From: Monocercomonoides exilis
Taxonomy: Eukaryota; Preaxostyla; Oxymonadida; Polymastigidae
DNA: 64,000 nucleotides
Assembly (NCBI GenBank): GCA_001643675.2
Contig: LSRY02000011.1
Span: 620,001 to 684,000 of the forward strand
Direction of reading: 5' to 3'
Every line of letters begins with the position of its first letter. Within the stretch, counting starts at the first letter, position 1. Below are positions 48,501 through 61,400 of the stretch, one piece after another. The position numbers were made by a program, and so were the translations under genes. Under the pieces are notes generated by a model. The model saw nothing but the letters and a program-made list of their open reading frames with translations, ran no database searches and was not told the DNA's origin.

Positions 48501-51500
48501 GCTTATTTCGCCTTGGGACAGAATTAGGGAGAAGCGGAGACAACACAATGCACCCAGATTATTTGCCACTCAAAGAAAGTGGTCTGCTCGAAAGGATTGT
48601 CAAACTCCTCACCGACTCATTTGCACACGAGTCAGAAACCAGACGCTACTTCGGCCAGTCGCTCTTCCTCCTCTGCATCAACAGCCCAATCGACAAATCT
48701 TTCCTTCCTGTTCTGCAGTTTGCGAAGGAGTTTGTGGAAAACGAGGCTCGTCCTGTGAAGCACCGGCTGGAGACGCTTGTGTGTCTTTCTCTCCTCACCC
48801 GCCGCCCAGAAAACTATCGCATTTTGACTGAGTGTGGCATCCACCAGCTTTGTGCTGAGCTTATTAATAGGCAGAAGGAGGAGCTGTTCTTTGCCAGTCT
48901 GCGGATGCTCGTGGACTTTGTGCTGGTTGGCGATGGTCTGAGCAGAGAGGCTGTCAGAAGGTGTGTTGATGTATCGTCGGTGGAGTATTTGTCGCATTCG
49001 CCAGGCAGACATTGCTCTTTTGCTGCGAGCTGCCTGCAAGAACTGCTCGGCTTCCCCTTTTTGATGCTCTCAGAATGCGAAAAACTGATCAAGTCTTTGA
49101 AGAATTTCATTCCACAGACGAAGAGTCCAAGCTCTGCTGTTTCAAGTGATATTCTTCTGTCGCACATTCCGCTTGTCCGTGTGATATCTGGACATTATTT
49201 GGCAGAAAAGCCATTAATGGCAGCATTATCAACAATAACCGCCTCTGAGATTTCACCATCCTCCTCTTCCTCTTCCTCTTCCTCCTTATCAACAACATCA
49301 TCATCCATATCATCATCCTTTTACTCCTCATTTTCCTCCTCATTTTCTTCTTCTCCTTCTCTTTCTCTTTCCACAACTCTTATTTACCCTATTTCGGCAA
49401 AAGCGCCTCTATCAGCTTCTTCTTCGTCTTTATCAGCTTCGTCTTCATCTTTATCCTCGTCTTTCTCTGCATCCACAACGCCAAACAACACAAAAAAACA
49501 CTCCGTTTTTATGCTTCCATTTTTCCAGTCAGAAGATGTCCAGACATCTTTGGACACTCCTTGGTCTTCAATGTGGCCACACAGTGCTCCAACATCTTCT
49601 CCTGCAGGACAAACAAAAGCATCCTCAGATTTAATGCCATTATCACCTATTTCATCTGCAAATGCCACCAAACCCCAATCTTCCATTCTCCAAGCTGCTC
49701 CGATCCAAATCCCCGATTCGTCCATCGCGGCTGTGAAGCGTGGCTTTGAAGTTCTTGTTTCTGTTGTGCAGTGCTCATCGCAGAGTGTCAAAGAAGACAT
49801 CTGTACACGCAGCACATTCGTCTCCTTTGCCCGCATTCTCCGTGAATGTCCTCTCCGAACACCTCTTTTTGCACGCGATGGCGTGTGCCGCATGATCCAC
49901 CTGACTCTCTCAAACAACTCAGAATACTTACTCTCTGTCAACACACCTGACCTCGACCGCTATCTTGTTCGAACTATTTCTCTGTCTGCCACGCTTCTCA
50001 ATGCAGAGCACGTGAGGGCATTTCTGTGTTTGACTCAGGTGAGCAACGAAGACATAGCAAATTCGCTTGTGAGATTGGGGTGTTATACTCCGCTTTCGAG
50101 GCACATTGACTCAGATGACATTGAAATAGCTGTGCTTTCACTGAGATCTTTCTGCTCTGTTGTTGTTGAGCGCAACAAAAGTGTGGTGCTGTGGGATGCA
50201 TTTGTGGAGGATTTGAAGCAATTTGCCAAACAAAACAGCTCAAATGAGAAAGCTTCTAAGAGAAACATTTTGGATATTTATCATTCTGACATGGATTATG
50301 CTCAATATGTGAATATGAAAGTGCAGAAAAAGCGAGAAAATTTGAATGAAGAGAACGGGACGAGTCCACAAACAGTCTTACAAGAGGAGCTAAACAAGCT
50401 GCACAAGCGAATAAGGAAGGAGCGCGAGCAAATGATGGAGTATTTTCTGAAGTTGGAGCATCCAGACTTGACAGTTGTCAATGGGCTGAATTGCTACAAC
50501 TCGATTTTGAAGATATTCAAGAAGCTGTCGCTGTTATATCCAGCACAGCCAGATTCTAGTGGGCAAGCTACTCTGCAGTCTTCAATGAACAGCAAGGGAA
50601 CAACTGTCACGAAACCATCTGAGTCTTCTTCTTCTATTTCTTCTGCGTCTGCTTCATCATCATCATCATCTTTTCTTGTCCCATCCGAATCAATCTACGA
50701 TGATCCTCTTCTTCTTCTCATCTCCCACACCATTCTCTCTCTCCACTCAGGCCGTGCTTTCCCTCCTTCTCTCACACAAATCCTGCAATTTGCTGTTTCC
50801 TATTCGATCGCCCAGAAAGACAGTCATTCCCGCGACACCGTCGCAATCGTGCACATTCTGGTCTCGTTCACCTGCCTTCCTCAGAATCATTCTCTTCTGT
50901 TGAACTCTCACTGTAGTCAGCTGTGTGATGCACTCCTCGTGTCAGCTGATGCGCAGAAGCGGTCGTCTGCGCTGTTGATGCTTGTTGTGCTGTTCAGATG
51001 TGGAGACAGGAGCATTCGCGAAGAGCTGAGAAAGAGCATTTCTGTGGTGAATATGCAAAAGGCTGCTTCTCAGCCATCTGCTCTCGAAGGAGATCGAACA
51101 GATGCATCAGTTCTGATGGAGTTGTGGTCGTACAGCCCAAAGCTGCTGGATGCATTCAGCGATTTCATTCAGATCGTGAAAGGGTCGCTGTCAAATGTGC
51201 ATGACGAAAATTCACTTTCGTTTTGTGTTGCGAATCCTTCATTAATTCCAATTATTCGCAGCGCTTCTATTTCTCAATCATTGTCTGGTTCTTACTCAAT
51301 GTCAATGTCAGCTTCTGCTTCATCTTCTGCTTCTTCCTCTGCTTTATCATCGACTGCAAATTCAAATTCTTCTTTGGCTTCTTCTTCTGCTTCAATTAGA
51401 TCAGATAATAATTCTTCTTTGTCGTCTTCATCTCGAGAAATGACTTACCCGGTGCCATCTCTTCAAGGCGTATCTTCTTTGTTCTCTCTTTCTCTTCCAC

Positions 51501-54500
51501 TTTCATTGGTCTCTGAATCTTCCATCCTTTTCATGGAGCACATTCTTGTTGTTCTAAAATCAACTCTTTTGACTTCTCCAATAGAAACTATCAGAAACAT
51601 CATGAATGCCAATGTATTCCGTCAATTTGCTGCCATTCTGAAGGAATGTGACAGTACACATCATTGCTTCATCAGAGACAGCATCTGCGAATTAATAACG
51701 GAAGCACTGAGAGAAGACAAGCAGCAAACAGCTGAAGTGTGCACAACTGAACTTGTTCACTCATTGGTCGTCATTTTGAGGATGAATGATGAACTTGTCA
51801 GGCCTTGCTTTGTGGAAGCTGTAAAATCAATAACTTCACATCAAATAGAGTCACTCTGCACTTCCTTTGCCAAAGAAGACGTATTTTCTATTCTTATTCG
51901 TCTTTTCAGTCATCCAAATGAAATAGTCGCTGCTGAAGTCTGCTTTGTGCTTGATTCGCTGCTTCGCGCTCGGCGCAATAAAACAAACCGGACAATTCCT
52001 CCTGTTGATTACGACACTGTTGCCAAGAAGCTCCGAGGAAACAAGAAAATCCCCGAAGTATTCAATCATTTTCAATCGCAGTCACAAGAAGACAGCGGAG
52101 AAATCGAATGTAGACTCCTCACACCTCAGCTGTCTCTGTGCATTTCGTATTTGCTGCTTATGAGAAACGTCGAGCTGCAGGCTGATTCCGAGCCTCTTCT
52201 GTTGCATGCGATCCAATTTGCGGAAGCACATTTTGTGGAGGCTGAGTGGGATGAAGAAATAAGCATTTTGCTTGAAAGTCTTCTGGAGCTTGCTGAAAAT
52301 CCTGGTTTGAATTTAAATAACTTTTTAGCTTTTTTTTAATCCTATATTTTTCTTTCTTTCTTTGTGATATTTTTTTACTTAGCAAACTTCCCTCTCCTTT
52401 TCAAATGTGGGCTGCAAAATCTCAGCATAGCATTGGTACTCAGTTGTCAAACAGGCAAAAAGCATGTTGGCGTATTGCTTCTGACACAGCTAATTCAAAG
52501 CAGCTCAGGAGAATTGCGTGAAGAAGTGATGAAGTGCATAAATGATAACAACGCGGAAGGAAATGTTGAAACGGATAAGTTTGTGGCAAAACTGAATTTC
52601 ATTCCACGCGATGCAAGTGAACAGTATCGAGATGATGTGGATTCTTTGGTGCAACTTATTTGTTTGCCTCAAGAAATGCTCAGCTCTCTTGATCCGCTTA
52701 TCAAACTGATCACTCCTCATCTTCCTTCCATTAGCACTTTATTTAACACTGTGTATAAAACATATTCACATATTTTTCAGAACTCTTCTGTAAAAATGAC
52801 AAAATCTGTATGGTCATTTCTCTCAACTGCCTCACATGAGAAATCTGAAGATGGATCTCAGCCAGTCGAATTATCAAGCCAACCAAGTTCTCAATCTACA
52901 TCAGGAAATGCTGAAGCCAATAGAGACAGCGCACAAAACACCAATTCAGTGAATTCAAACGGAGAAAACAGTCAGAATTCAGACAGAGCTTTCTCAGCCA
53001 ATTCCATTAGCTCTCAAGAAGATGGATCCAACCAGCCTTCATCATCATCATCCTCTTCCTCCTCCTCTTCTTCTCAACAGCAATCAGAATTTGACTTGGA
53101 CAATGTGAATCGTCCGTTTTGCTTCCCTCCCCGTTTCCCGTCACAGATCCCCACAACTTCAATCGAATACATCCGCTCTGCTCTTCTCTGCTTTTGCCAT
53201 ATTCTTTCCACAGCCGAACAGCCTACAAAAAGAAAGCTTGCCTCCAAGCAACTGTTCGATCTCTTTCCAGACATTCTCCAAAGCTGCCAAAACAACCCGC
53301 TTTCATTTGCGCGCGAAGACATCTGCTTTGTCATCCAGAATTCTCTTGAGAATGATCTTTCCCATCTCTTGTCTGTCTTCTCTCCTCCACTCGCAAGTTC
53401 TCTTATCGGACTTCTCACCTACGAGCCTGAGCTTCCCTCTTTGAGCGTCTTGCGATCTTTGCATATCTTTGCATCGTGCAAAGACAAAGACGTTATTTCC
53501 TCTCTTGTTGATGACAAATGCTATCCTACTCTTGTTTCTCTGTTGTCTCGCTGTCCTGTGAAGAGCTCTGCTCAATCAACTTCAGCTGCTTTTGCGTCTC
53601 TGTGTGTTTCTTGTGTCTATCACATGGTTCGCTCAAGATGCAACCCAGATCCTCTTTCGGAGCATGTGGATATCGAGGAATTCTCCGAAAACGAACTTAT
53701 TTCTCCGATTTTTGAAAAGTTTACTGAGTGTAGCGATGAAAGTGAAAGAGGAAGAGGGAAAGGAAGAGGGAGAGAAGACGAAGAACAAAACAAAACAAAG
53801 GAAGAGTTGAAGCAAAGAATATGTTTTATTATTCTTGCTTTGTATGAAAATCAACCTTTTCCAGAAGAATACAAAAAAGTGCTTGCATTTTGCTGTGCTT
53901 TTGTATCAGACCAAACGCAAAAAACGGAAAGTAGATTAGATTTATTGACAGCTCTGACGAATATGGCAACGCACGATGGTTTGTCTGGTTCTTGTCTTTC
54001 ATAATTATTATTATTTATAATTGTTTTTCTTTCTTTCTTAATTAATTAATTTTCAATTGTAATATTTGCTGTATTTTATCCTTTTTTGAAATACTTTCTT
54101 GTTTTTTTTCCTTCAGAAAACCACAAACTTCTCATGGACTGCTCAATTGGCAAAACGCTGAACAATCTCCTGTCTGAATCCAACGAGGACATGATATCGC
54201 TTTCACTTGTCATTCTGCGCTATCTCATCGGCCAAAGCACAAGAGAAGTGCGCGAATCTGTTGCCTCTTCCATCTCAGCCGAAAGAATTGGCAAACTTGT
54301 CAATAACAGCCAGCCTTCGTCTGCTGAGTTGCTGTCTTCCTCTGCCGATGCTGATGTCTTGATGGAGATGCTGAAGATACCTCAGCCTCTTCTCAGAGCT
54401 TGCGAACCGCTTGTTGCACAAATAAATGCGTTTTTCATAAAAATCGATACGAAAAAAACAGTTCCGTTGAAGAAAACATCCAAAAGCAAGATATTATCGC

Positions 54501-57474
54501 AAACTTTTGCTTCTCCTTCCCCTTCTTCTTCTTCGTCTTCTGCATCAGCATCAGCATCTTCATCTTCATCTTCCTCAAGCAGCTTCGCTTCGAAGCGCCC
54601 AAAACTCTCTCCATTATCAATCCCATTATCCAGCACGCAATTAATTTCCTCTCCCTCTTCTTCTTCTTCTTCTTCATTGCTATCTCCCACCTCGTCGCAT
54701 ACTCACTCTCCTCTTTCTCCTTCATCCTCTGAAGCACAACCTTCAGTTCTTTCACCAAAAGCTCCTTTCTCTCCTCATTCAACACAGTCAATTCATTCAC
54801 TTCACTCACTTCATTCACCTCACTCACCTTCTTCGCTTCATTCACCAACATTCCCTTCCACTCCAACATCTCAGTCAACTCAGTTCATTTCGTGGGGCCT
54901 ATCAACTTTCTCTTCCTTCCCTTCTTCTTCTTCTGCTTCTGCTTCTGCAAGTTCTTCATCCTCCTCCTCTTCTTCTTCCTCTTTCTCTTCTTCGACATTC
55001 TCCTCCTCTTTTGGTTTATCTGCTACTTTTGCTGCTGTTCCCACCACACAACCCTTGCCATCACCGTCTCGTTCCCACAATATTCCAGTTCCGCAGATGC
55101 CTGTTGCTCCTCCACACCCTCCTCTTCCAATGCCTTTTTCTTCGATCCTTCCTTCTTTTTCTATCTGTGGCATCCAGCAGACTATCTACGACTTCGCCTC
55201 GAAAATGCATAAGCAGACCATCCGGCCGAAGGAGAAGCTGAGTCTCAAGGAAGTGTTTGAGTTGTTTCCAGACGTTCTGGCGAGCTGCCCGCAGAACCAG
55301 CAGAACTTCTTCCGCGATGTTGTCTGCGTGTCTATCAGTTCAGTCATCGCCGGCGACTACTTCGTGACGAAAGTGCTGTACAAGCCAGCCTTGGGCAAAG
55401 CGCTCATCGATGTAACTTCACTGGACAAGTCAATTGTCACCATTCGCATCTTCAAAGCGATGGGGGTGCTTCTGTCGGTGACTTCGCCTGAGCCTGTTGT
55501 GGAGTCGATGGTTGAGCTTGGCTGCTTCCGCCCTCTTCTGGCGCTGCTGGAGCACACAGACGAGGAGGTGCGGATGGCGAGCAGCGAGTGTCTGAAGAGC
55601 ATTCTGTTGGGAAGACGAGGAAATGACGCTGCAGACAAGCCACACCAGGACGCAGCGGGCATTCAGTCGCTTGACGGATTTACTGCGATGGCGAAGGCAT
55701 TTGGAAATGTGCCGAAGGAAGGAAGCGCGCCATTCAAAGAGAATCTTGTGGTGTCTGCTCTTGTTGCACACAAGGTTTCCCCTTTGCCAGATGCGTTTGG
55801 CGGCTTTTTGGACATTGCGAAGAATATGGTGACGAACAAGCAGAATGGGATGGAAAATCGAAAGAGAATGTTAATTGCGCTGAAGTGGCTTTCGTGGCAT
55901 CCAAGTGTGTTATTCTTCTTTTGTTCATTTTCTCTTTCATTTTTCCAAAAATTGTCGAATGATATTTCATTTTCAATTCAACACATATTTTTAACGATTG
56001 CAAAATTTATTTGTTTATTTATTTGCTTGTTTAATTTTAATAACAGACAACATTCAAATCCTGAACCAGCACAACATACACAAACTTGCCATAGACATCA
56101 TCAACGGAGACGAAGAACCGTTCCATCTTCTTGCTGGCAACATTCTAACCTATTTGTATTCCCGCTCTGACCAAGAATTCCGCAAGTCATTCACTCCTCT
56201 TCTTCCCAGCGAGCGCATAAAGCAGCTGTCAGAGTCGCAAGCCAGCCAAATGCAGACAGAGATGGGGAATTTATACTGGCACCTGAAGACGCCAGAGGCG
56301 ACTTTCCGCGCCTGCGAAAAGCTTATCCAAATTGTTCTCACACGCATCCAGCCAGAGAAGTCGCAGGAGCTCCTGCCTCACACATCTGTAGAGTTCATCG
56401 AATCGCTCCTGTCGTCGTATGTCGAGAAGCTGAGTGCGCTCCAGGAGGACGCGAAGCTGCCTCTGCTGTCGGACGATCTTCTAGGCCAGATTCTGGATGT
56501 GTTTGACACGTGCCCGCCAGACGTGCGGGTGAAGGTTCGGAATCTTCTCTGTCTGCTGCAGCTGGAGTTCCTGTACAACGACAAGCGCACCACGGACTTC
56601 TGGTCTGAGCGGATGGCTGACGAGTGTGTGAAGATGCTGTCGATCTCGCAGGACGTGATCGAGACGATCCACGTCCGCGCCTGGAACTCGCTCACCGTCG
56701 GTGAGACGTCGCAAAGAACAACCATTTTGATCGAGAAGAAGATCCTGTCCCGTCTTGTTCCTTTGATTGCGAGCACAGACAAGGCCATGGTGTCTATCAC
56801 GACGCTGATCCTCTCCAACCTAATGGCGAGCGGGCAGAACCACCACCCGGTCAACAAACCGCATCCGTTCCGTGAGGAGCTGATGGCGCTGGACGCGTAC
56901 AAGATTTTGTTCAATCAGTACGAACAGTTCAAAGAAGTCTCGCGCATTGCAAGGAGAATTGTACAGTCAATATTTAGACTGTATCTTGCACTGCCACTTC
57001 CCTCTGAATGCAGCCAGATGGTTGTCTTCACCTCCAATTTCCTCGAAAACAAAGAAGAGCCCGACGCTTCAAAGTCATTTCTGGTGTCCGCTATTACTTC
57101 TCTCTTGTCTTGTGCAGGTTTGCCTCAGATTTTATTTTTTGACTTGAAAGTTTCTCGGAATTTTTTTTTCTTTGTTAATAAATAAAACGATATGCTTGTA
57201 ATATCTGTTTCAAATTTTATAATTAGAGAATCATGCGCTTATTTTGGATAATAATATCGATAAACTTGTTAGCAAGCTTTTGTCAATAAAGGACAAGACT
57301 GTGATGGATTTTCTCCATTTCTTTGCAGCGTTTATGAGAACTGGAAATGAGGCTACAAAAGCAAGGCTAAAGACTCTTTTCAAAAAAGAACAAATTATAA
57401 AGATAAGAGATGAGTTTGCAACAGATGAAGAAGTGAAAACTGCTGCAGACAACCTTTTAGAATTCTTACGCTGA
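45501..57474 (+). CDS. Pseudokinase fused to six tandem ARM/HEAT-like modules
   Basis: Nine exons (45501-45878, 45946-46069, 46166-46268, 46351-46576, 46778-52304, 52383-53978, 54117-55904, 56047-57117, 57227-57474) give 3686 residues. Residues 1-300 are a kinase fold: FYYMKKKL (possible VAIK lysine), GIIHRNIKPENIYI, LAPEVL, DMFSLGCILFEM, DPNSRPTPNELLQHP. The HRD aspartate is Asn and the DFG site reads TLG, so phosphotransfer is unlikely. Residues about 300-650 are Ser-rich and acidic. The rest is about six repeats of an alpha-helical module of 400-600 residues, containing LFPDVLASCP-like helices and a GCFRPLLALLE-like helix. Pseudokinase plus HEAT/ARM resembles the layout of ULK4; orthology is not claimed. 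The start may instead be the ATG at 45552. A scaffold role is inferred. Confidence 0.85.
47547..47654 (+). repeat. Poly-serine tract of mixed TCA/TCT/TCC/TCG codons
   Basis: A run of about 36 residues, almost all serine, in the pseudokinase-ARM protein. Several serine codons alternate in blocks (TCA first, then TCT and TCG). This points to a trinucleotide origin with later drift. Similar runs occur in the SCAI-like gene (for example near 6616-6680, 7309-7350 and 8688-8715). Confidence 0.85.
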
Positions 57475-58494
57475 TTTTGTTTTCATCATTATTATTTCAA
57501 TTATTAGATGTTTTCCAACTGTTTTATAATTTTCTTTTTCTTTTCTTTTTTTCATTGTGTTGATTTTTATGTTTTTTAGCAAACATTTGAGTTGTGTTTT
57601 TTTTTTTTTTTTTGATATAATTTGAAAAACAACCTATAAAAATAAAAAAAAATCATCACAAAGATGAAGAAACGTAAAACGAAAAATGCACTTTGTATTT
57701 TGGGATATTTGAAGTCTCTGGCATTTTCTCAAATAAAATAATTTTGCCTTTTTTTTTTTAATGTTTGTTTGATGAACATTAAAAAAATAAATATGTTGAA
57801 CAAACTCATTTTGAAAGATCCGTTTGCATTATTTTTCATATTTCTTGAACAAAGCAATTTGATTATTAAAAACAATTTTTTTTCAGGAATTTAAAGTTCA
57901 ACAGATGAAGCGGTTGTTTCTTCTGAAAAATAGATAAAAAAAGTTGATAATTGAAGTGTGAGTATAAATAAGGATAATCAAGAAGAAAATGATTTGAAAA
58001 AATTGATTGATTACAAGAAATACAAATAGATTACGAATAATTTGATTGTGAAATGGTGGGTGAGGGAGATTATTGCAAAGACGGAGAAATATAAAATAAA
58101 GAATATTATGAAAACGAATTTGAAATGCAATAATAATAAACAAATAGGTTAACTACAAACTTATACAAAGAGAAGTGGAAAGGGAGGAAATATGAGCATC
58201 AATAAACAAAATAGGTCCCTTCAAATTTGTGCCCTATTTTGATTCAAAATTTGAGTGAAAGATAAAAACTGTAAGAATAAATTGAAATGAGTTTAAGTTG
58301 GTAATTCAAAGAATTGCATTAAAATTCTTATTCAAGCGAAATGAACTCATGTGAAGAAGAAAACCGGAGCAGATATTACAAATCTGTTTAATGAGTACTT
58401 TTATAAAAAGATACCTGTAATCCCGTTGATTTCATAAAAGAAAAAAAGTGGTTTTTCAGCATCATCAAATAAACTCTGTATAATATCACTAAAT
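57475..58494. other. Intergenic spacer between convergent genes
   Basis: About 1 kb of AT-rich sequence with an uninterrupted T run near 57597-57614. Genes on both sides point toward it. No RNA gene, exon or inverted repeat was recognised. Confidence 0.6.
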
Positions 58495-61400
58495 TCACAT
58501 CCACTTTGGTAGCTCAGAATTAACGTTGTTTAACCAATAGTTTGCCATTGTTCTTCCTTCATTATCGGCCAATGTGGAACTGTGTCTCATCCATTCTGGC
58601 GGCTCTGTCTTCACATATTTTATCCACAGCATGGCCATTGTTGCCCCATCATTATCGCTAAGAATATTATCGTGTCTCATCCACTCTGGTGGCTCCGTCT
58701 GGACATATTTTATCCAGAGCATCGCCATTGTTGTTCCATTCTTATCGCAAAGTGAAATTTCATGTCTCATCCACTCTGGTGGCTCGGTTTTGATATATTC
58801 AATCCACAGCATGGCCATCGTCATTCCTCTTTTATTGACAATAATATTGCTATGTCTCATAAATGCCGGCGGCTCTGTATTGATATGAAAAATCCAGTGA
58901 ATGGCCATCGTTGCTCCATTCTTATCGCTTTGAGAAATACTATGTCTCATCCACTCTGGTGGTGACTTTTTGACATATTCAATCCACAACATGGCCATTG
59001 TTAATCCATCTTCATTTCCAAGTGCATTATCGTGTCTCATCCATTTTGGTGGCTCTGTCTTTATATTTGCGATCCAATACATCGCCATTGTTGCTCCATC
59101 ACTATTTTGGAGTACATATTCGTGTCTCATCCATTCTGGTGGCTCTGTCAGGACATATTTTATCCAGAGCATGGCCATTGTTCTTCCATTATTATCGCAA
59201 ATTGTAATATTGTGTCTCATCCATTCTGGCGGCTCTGTTTTGACGTTTGCTATCCAATACATCGCCATTGTGCATCCATCATAATCGCCAAGTGTGATTT
59301 CATGCCTCATCCATTCACGTGGTTCTGTCTTTGTACTTGTGATCCAATGCATGGCTATGGACAATCCTTTCTTGTCGCGATATGAAATGCCATACCTCAT
59401 ATGCTCAGGTGGTTCTGTTTTTTTCTCCATAATCCAGCGCATTGCTCCAATTCTTCCATTGCTATCGGGGGAATTATCACATTTCATCCATTCTGGTAAA
59501 TCAGTTTGAATATTTTCAATCCAATACATCGCCATTGTCCATCCATTTTCATCTGCAAAAGAAATATTATGTCTCATCCATTCTGGTGGAGCTGTTTGAA
59601 CATATTCGATCCACAGCATGGCCATTGTTTTTCCGTTATCATCAGTGCGCGCAATGTCATGTCTCATCCATTCTGGTGGAGCTGTCTGGATATTTGTAAT
59701 CCAACACATCGCCATTGTTCTTCCATCCTTTTCTCCAAGTGTGATCTCATGTCTCATCCATTCTGGTGGAGCTGTCTGTACATATTCGATCCACAGCATG
59801 GCCATTGTTCTTCCATCATCATCAGTGCGCGCAATGTTATGTCTCATCCATTCTGGTGGAGCTGTCTGTACATATTCGATCCACAGCATGGCCATTGTAC
59901 ATCCATCTTCATCCGTAAGTGCACTATCGTGTCTCATCCATTCTGGTGGAGCTTCCTGTAAACAGTCAATCCATAGCATGGCCATTGTTCTTCCGATCTC
60001 ATTGGCTAATATGATGCTGTGCCTCATCCATTCTGGTGGATTTGTCTTCACATATTCGATCCACAGCATGGCCATTGTTGCTCCATATTCATCGGTAAGT
60101 GTAGTGCTATGTCTCATCCATTTTGGTGGCTCTGTCTTCACATATTTTATCCACAGCATGGCCATTGTTCTTCCGTATTTATCGGCTAATATGATGCTGT
60201 GCCTCATCCATTTAGGTGGCTCTGTTTTGACTTTTGAAATCCAATACATTGCCATTGTTTGTCTTTTTGAACCTCCTGTAATTGCTATATCATGTTTCAA
60301 ACTGTCCGGGGGATCTGTTTTATTAAGTTTAATCCAGTTCATTGCTTCAGTTCTTCCATTAACGTTTGCTAATAATTTGTCAGGCTTCATCCATTCAGGT
60401 ACAGCAGCGTCAACAAAATCGCTCCAATATTTTGCCATTGTTCTTCCATATTCATCGGTAAGTGTAATGCTATGTCTCATCCATTCTGGTGGCGCTGTTT
60501 GAACATATTCGATCCATAACATTGCCATTGTTTTTTTATTATAATCACCATGAATCTTATCGTGTCTCATCCATTCTGGTGGCTCTGTCTTTATATTTTC
60601 AATCCAATGCATGGCCATTGTCCATCCATTATTATCGCAAAGCGTAATGCCATGTCTCATCCATTCTGGTGGATTTGTCTTCACATATTCGATCCACAGC
60701 ATGACCATTGTTGCTCCATCGTGATCGCAAAGTGTAGTGCTATGTCTCATCCATTTTGGTGGCTCTGTCTTCACATATTTTATCCACAGCATGGCCATTG
60801 TTCTTCCGTATTTATCGGCTAATATGATGCTGTGCCTCATCCATTTAGGTGGTTCTTTTTGAATATTTTCAATGTAATACATGGCCACTGTTCTTCCCTC
60901 TTCATCGGCAAGCGAAATATCATGTTTCAAACTGTCCGGGGGATCTGTTTTATTAAGTTTAATCCAGTTCATTGCTTCAGTTCTTCCATTAACGTTTGCT
61001 AATAATTTGTCAGGCTTCATCCATTCAGGTACAGCAGAGTCAACAAAATCGCTCCAATATTCTGCCATTGTTGCTCCATCGTGATCGCAAAACGTAATAT
61101 CGTGTCTCATCCATTCTGGTGGCTCTGTATTAGCATGTATGATCCAATACATTGCCATTGTTAATCCATCTTCATTTCCAAGTGCACTATCGTGTCTCAT
61201 CCATTCTGGTGGCTCTGTCATGACAGATTCGATCCATAGCATGGCCATTGTTGCTCCATCGTGATCGCAAAGCGTAATGCCATGTCTCATCCATTCTGGT
61301 GGCTCTGTCTTCACATATTCGATCCACAGCATGGCCATTGTTGCTCCATATTCATCGGTAAGTGTAGTGCTATGTCTCATCCATTTTGGTGGCTCTGTCT

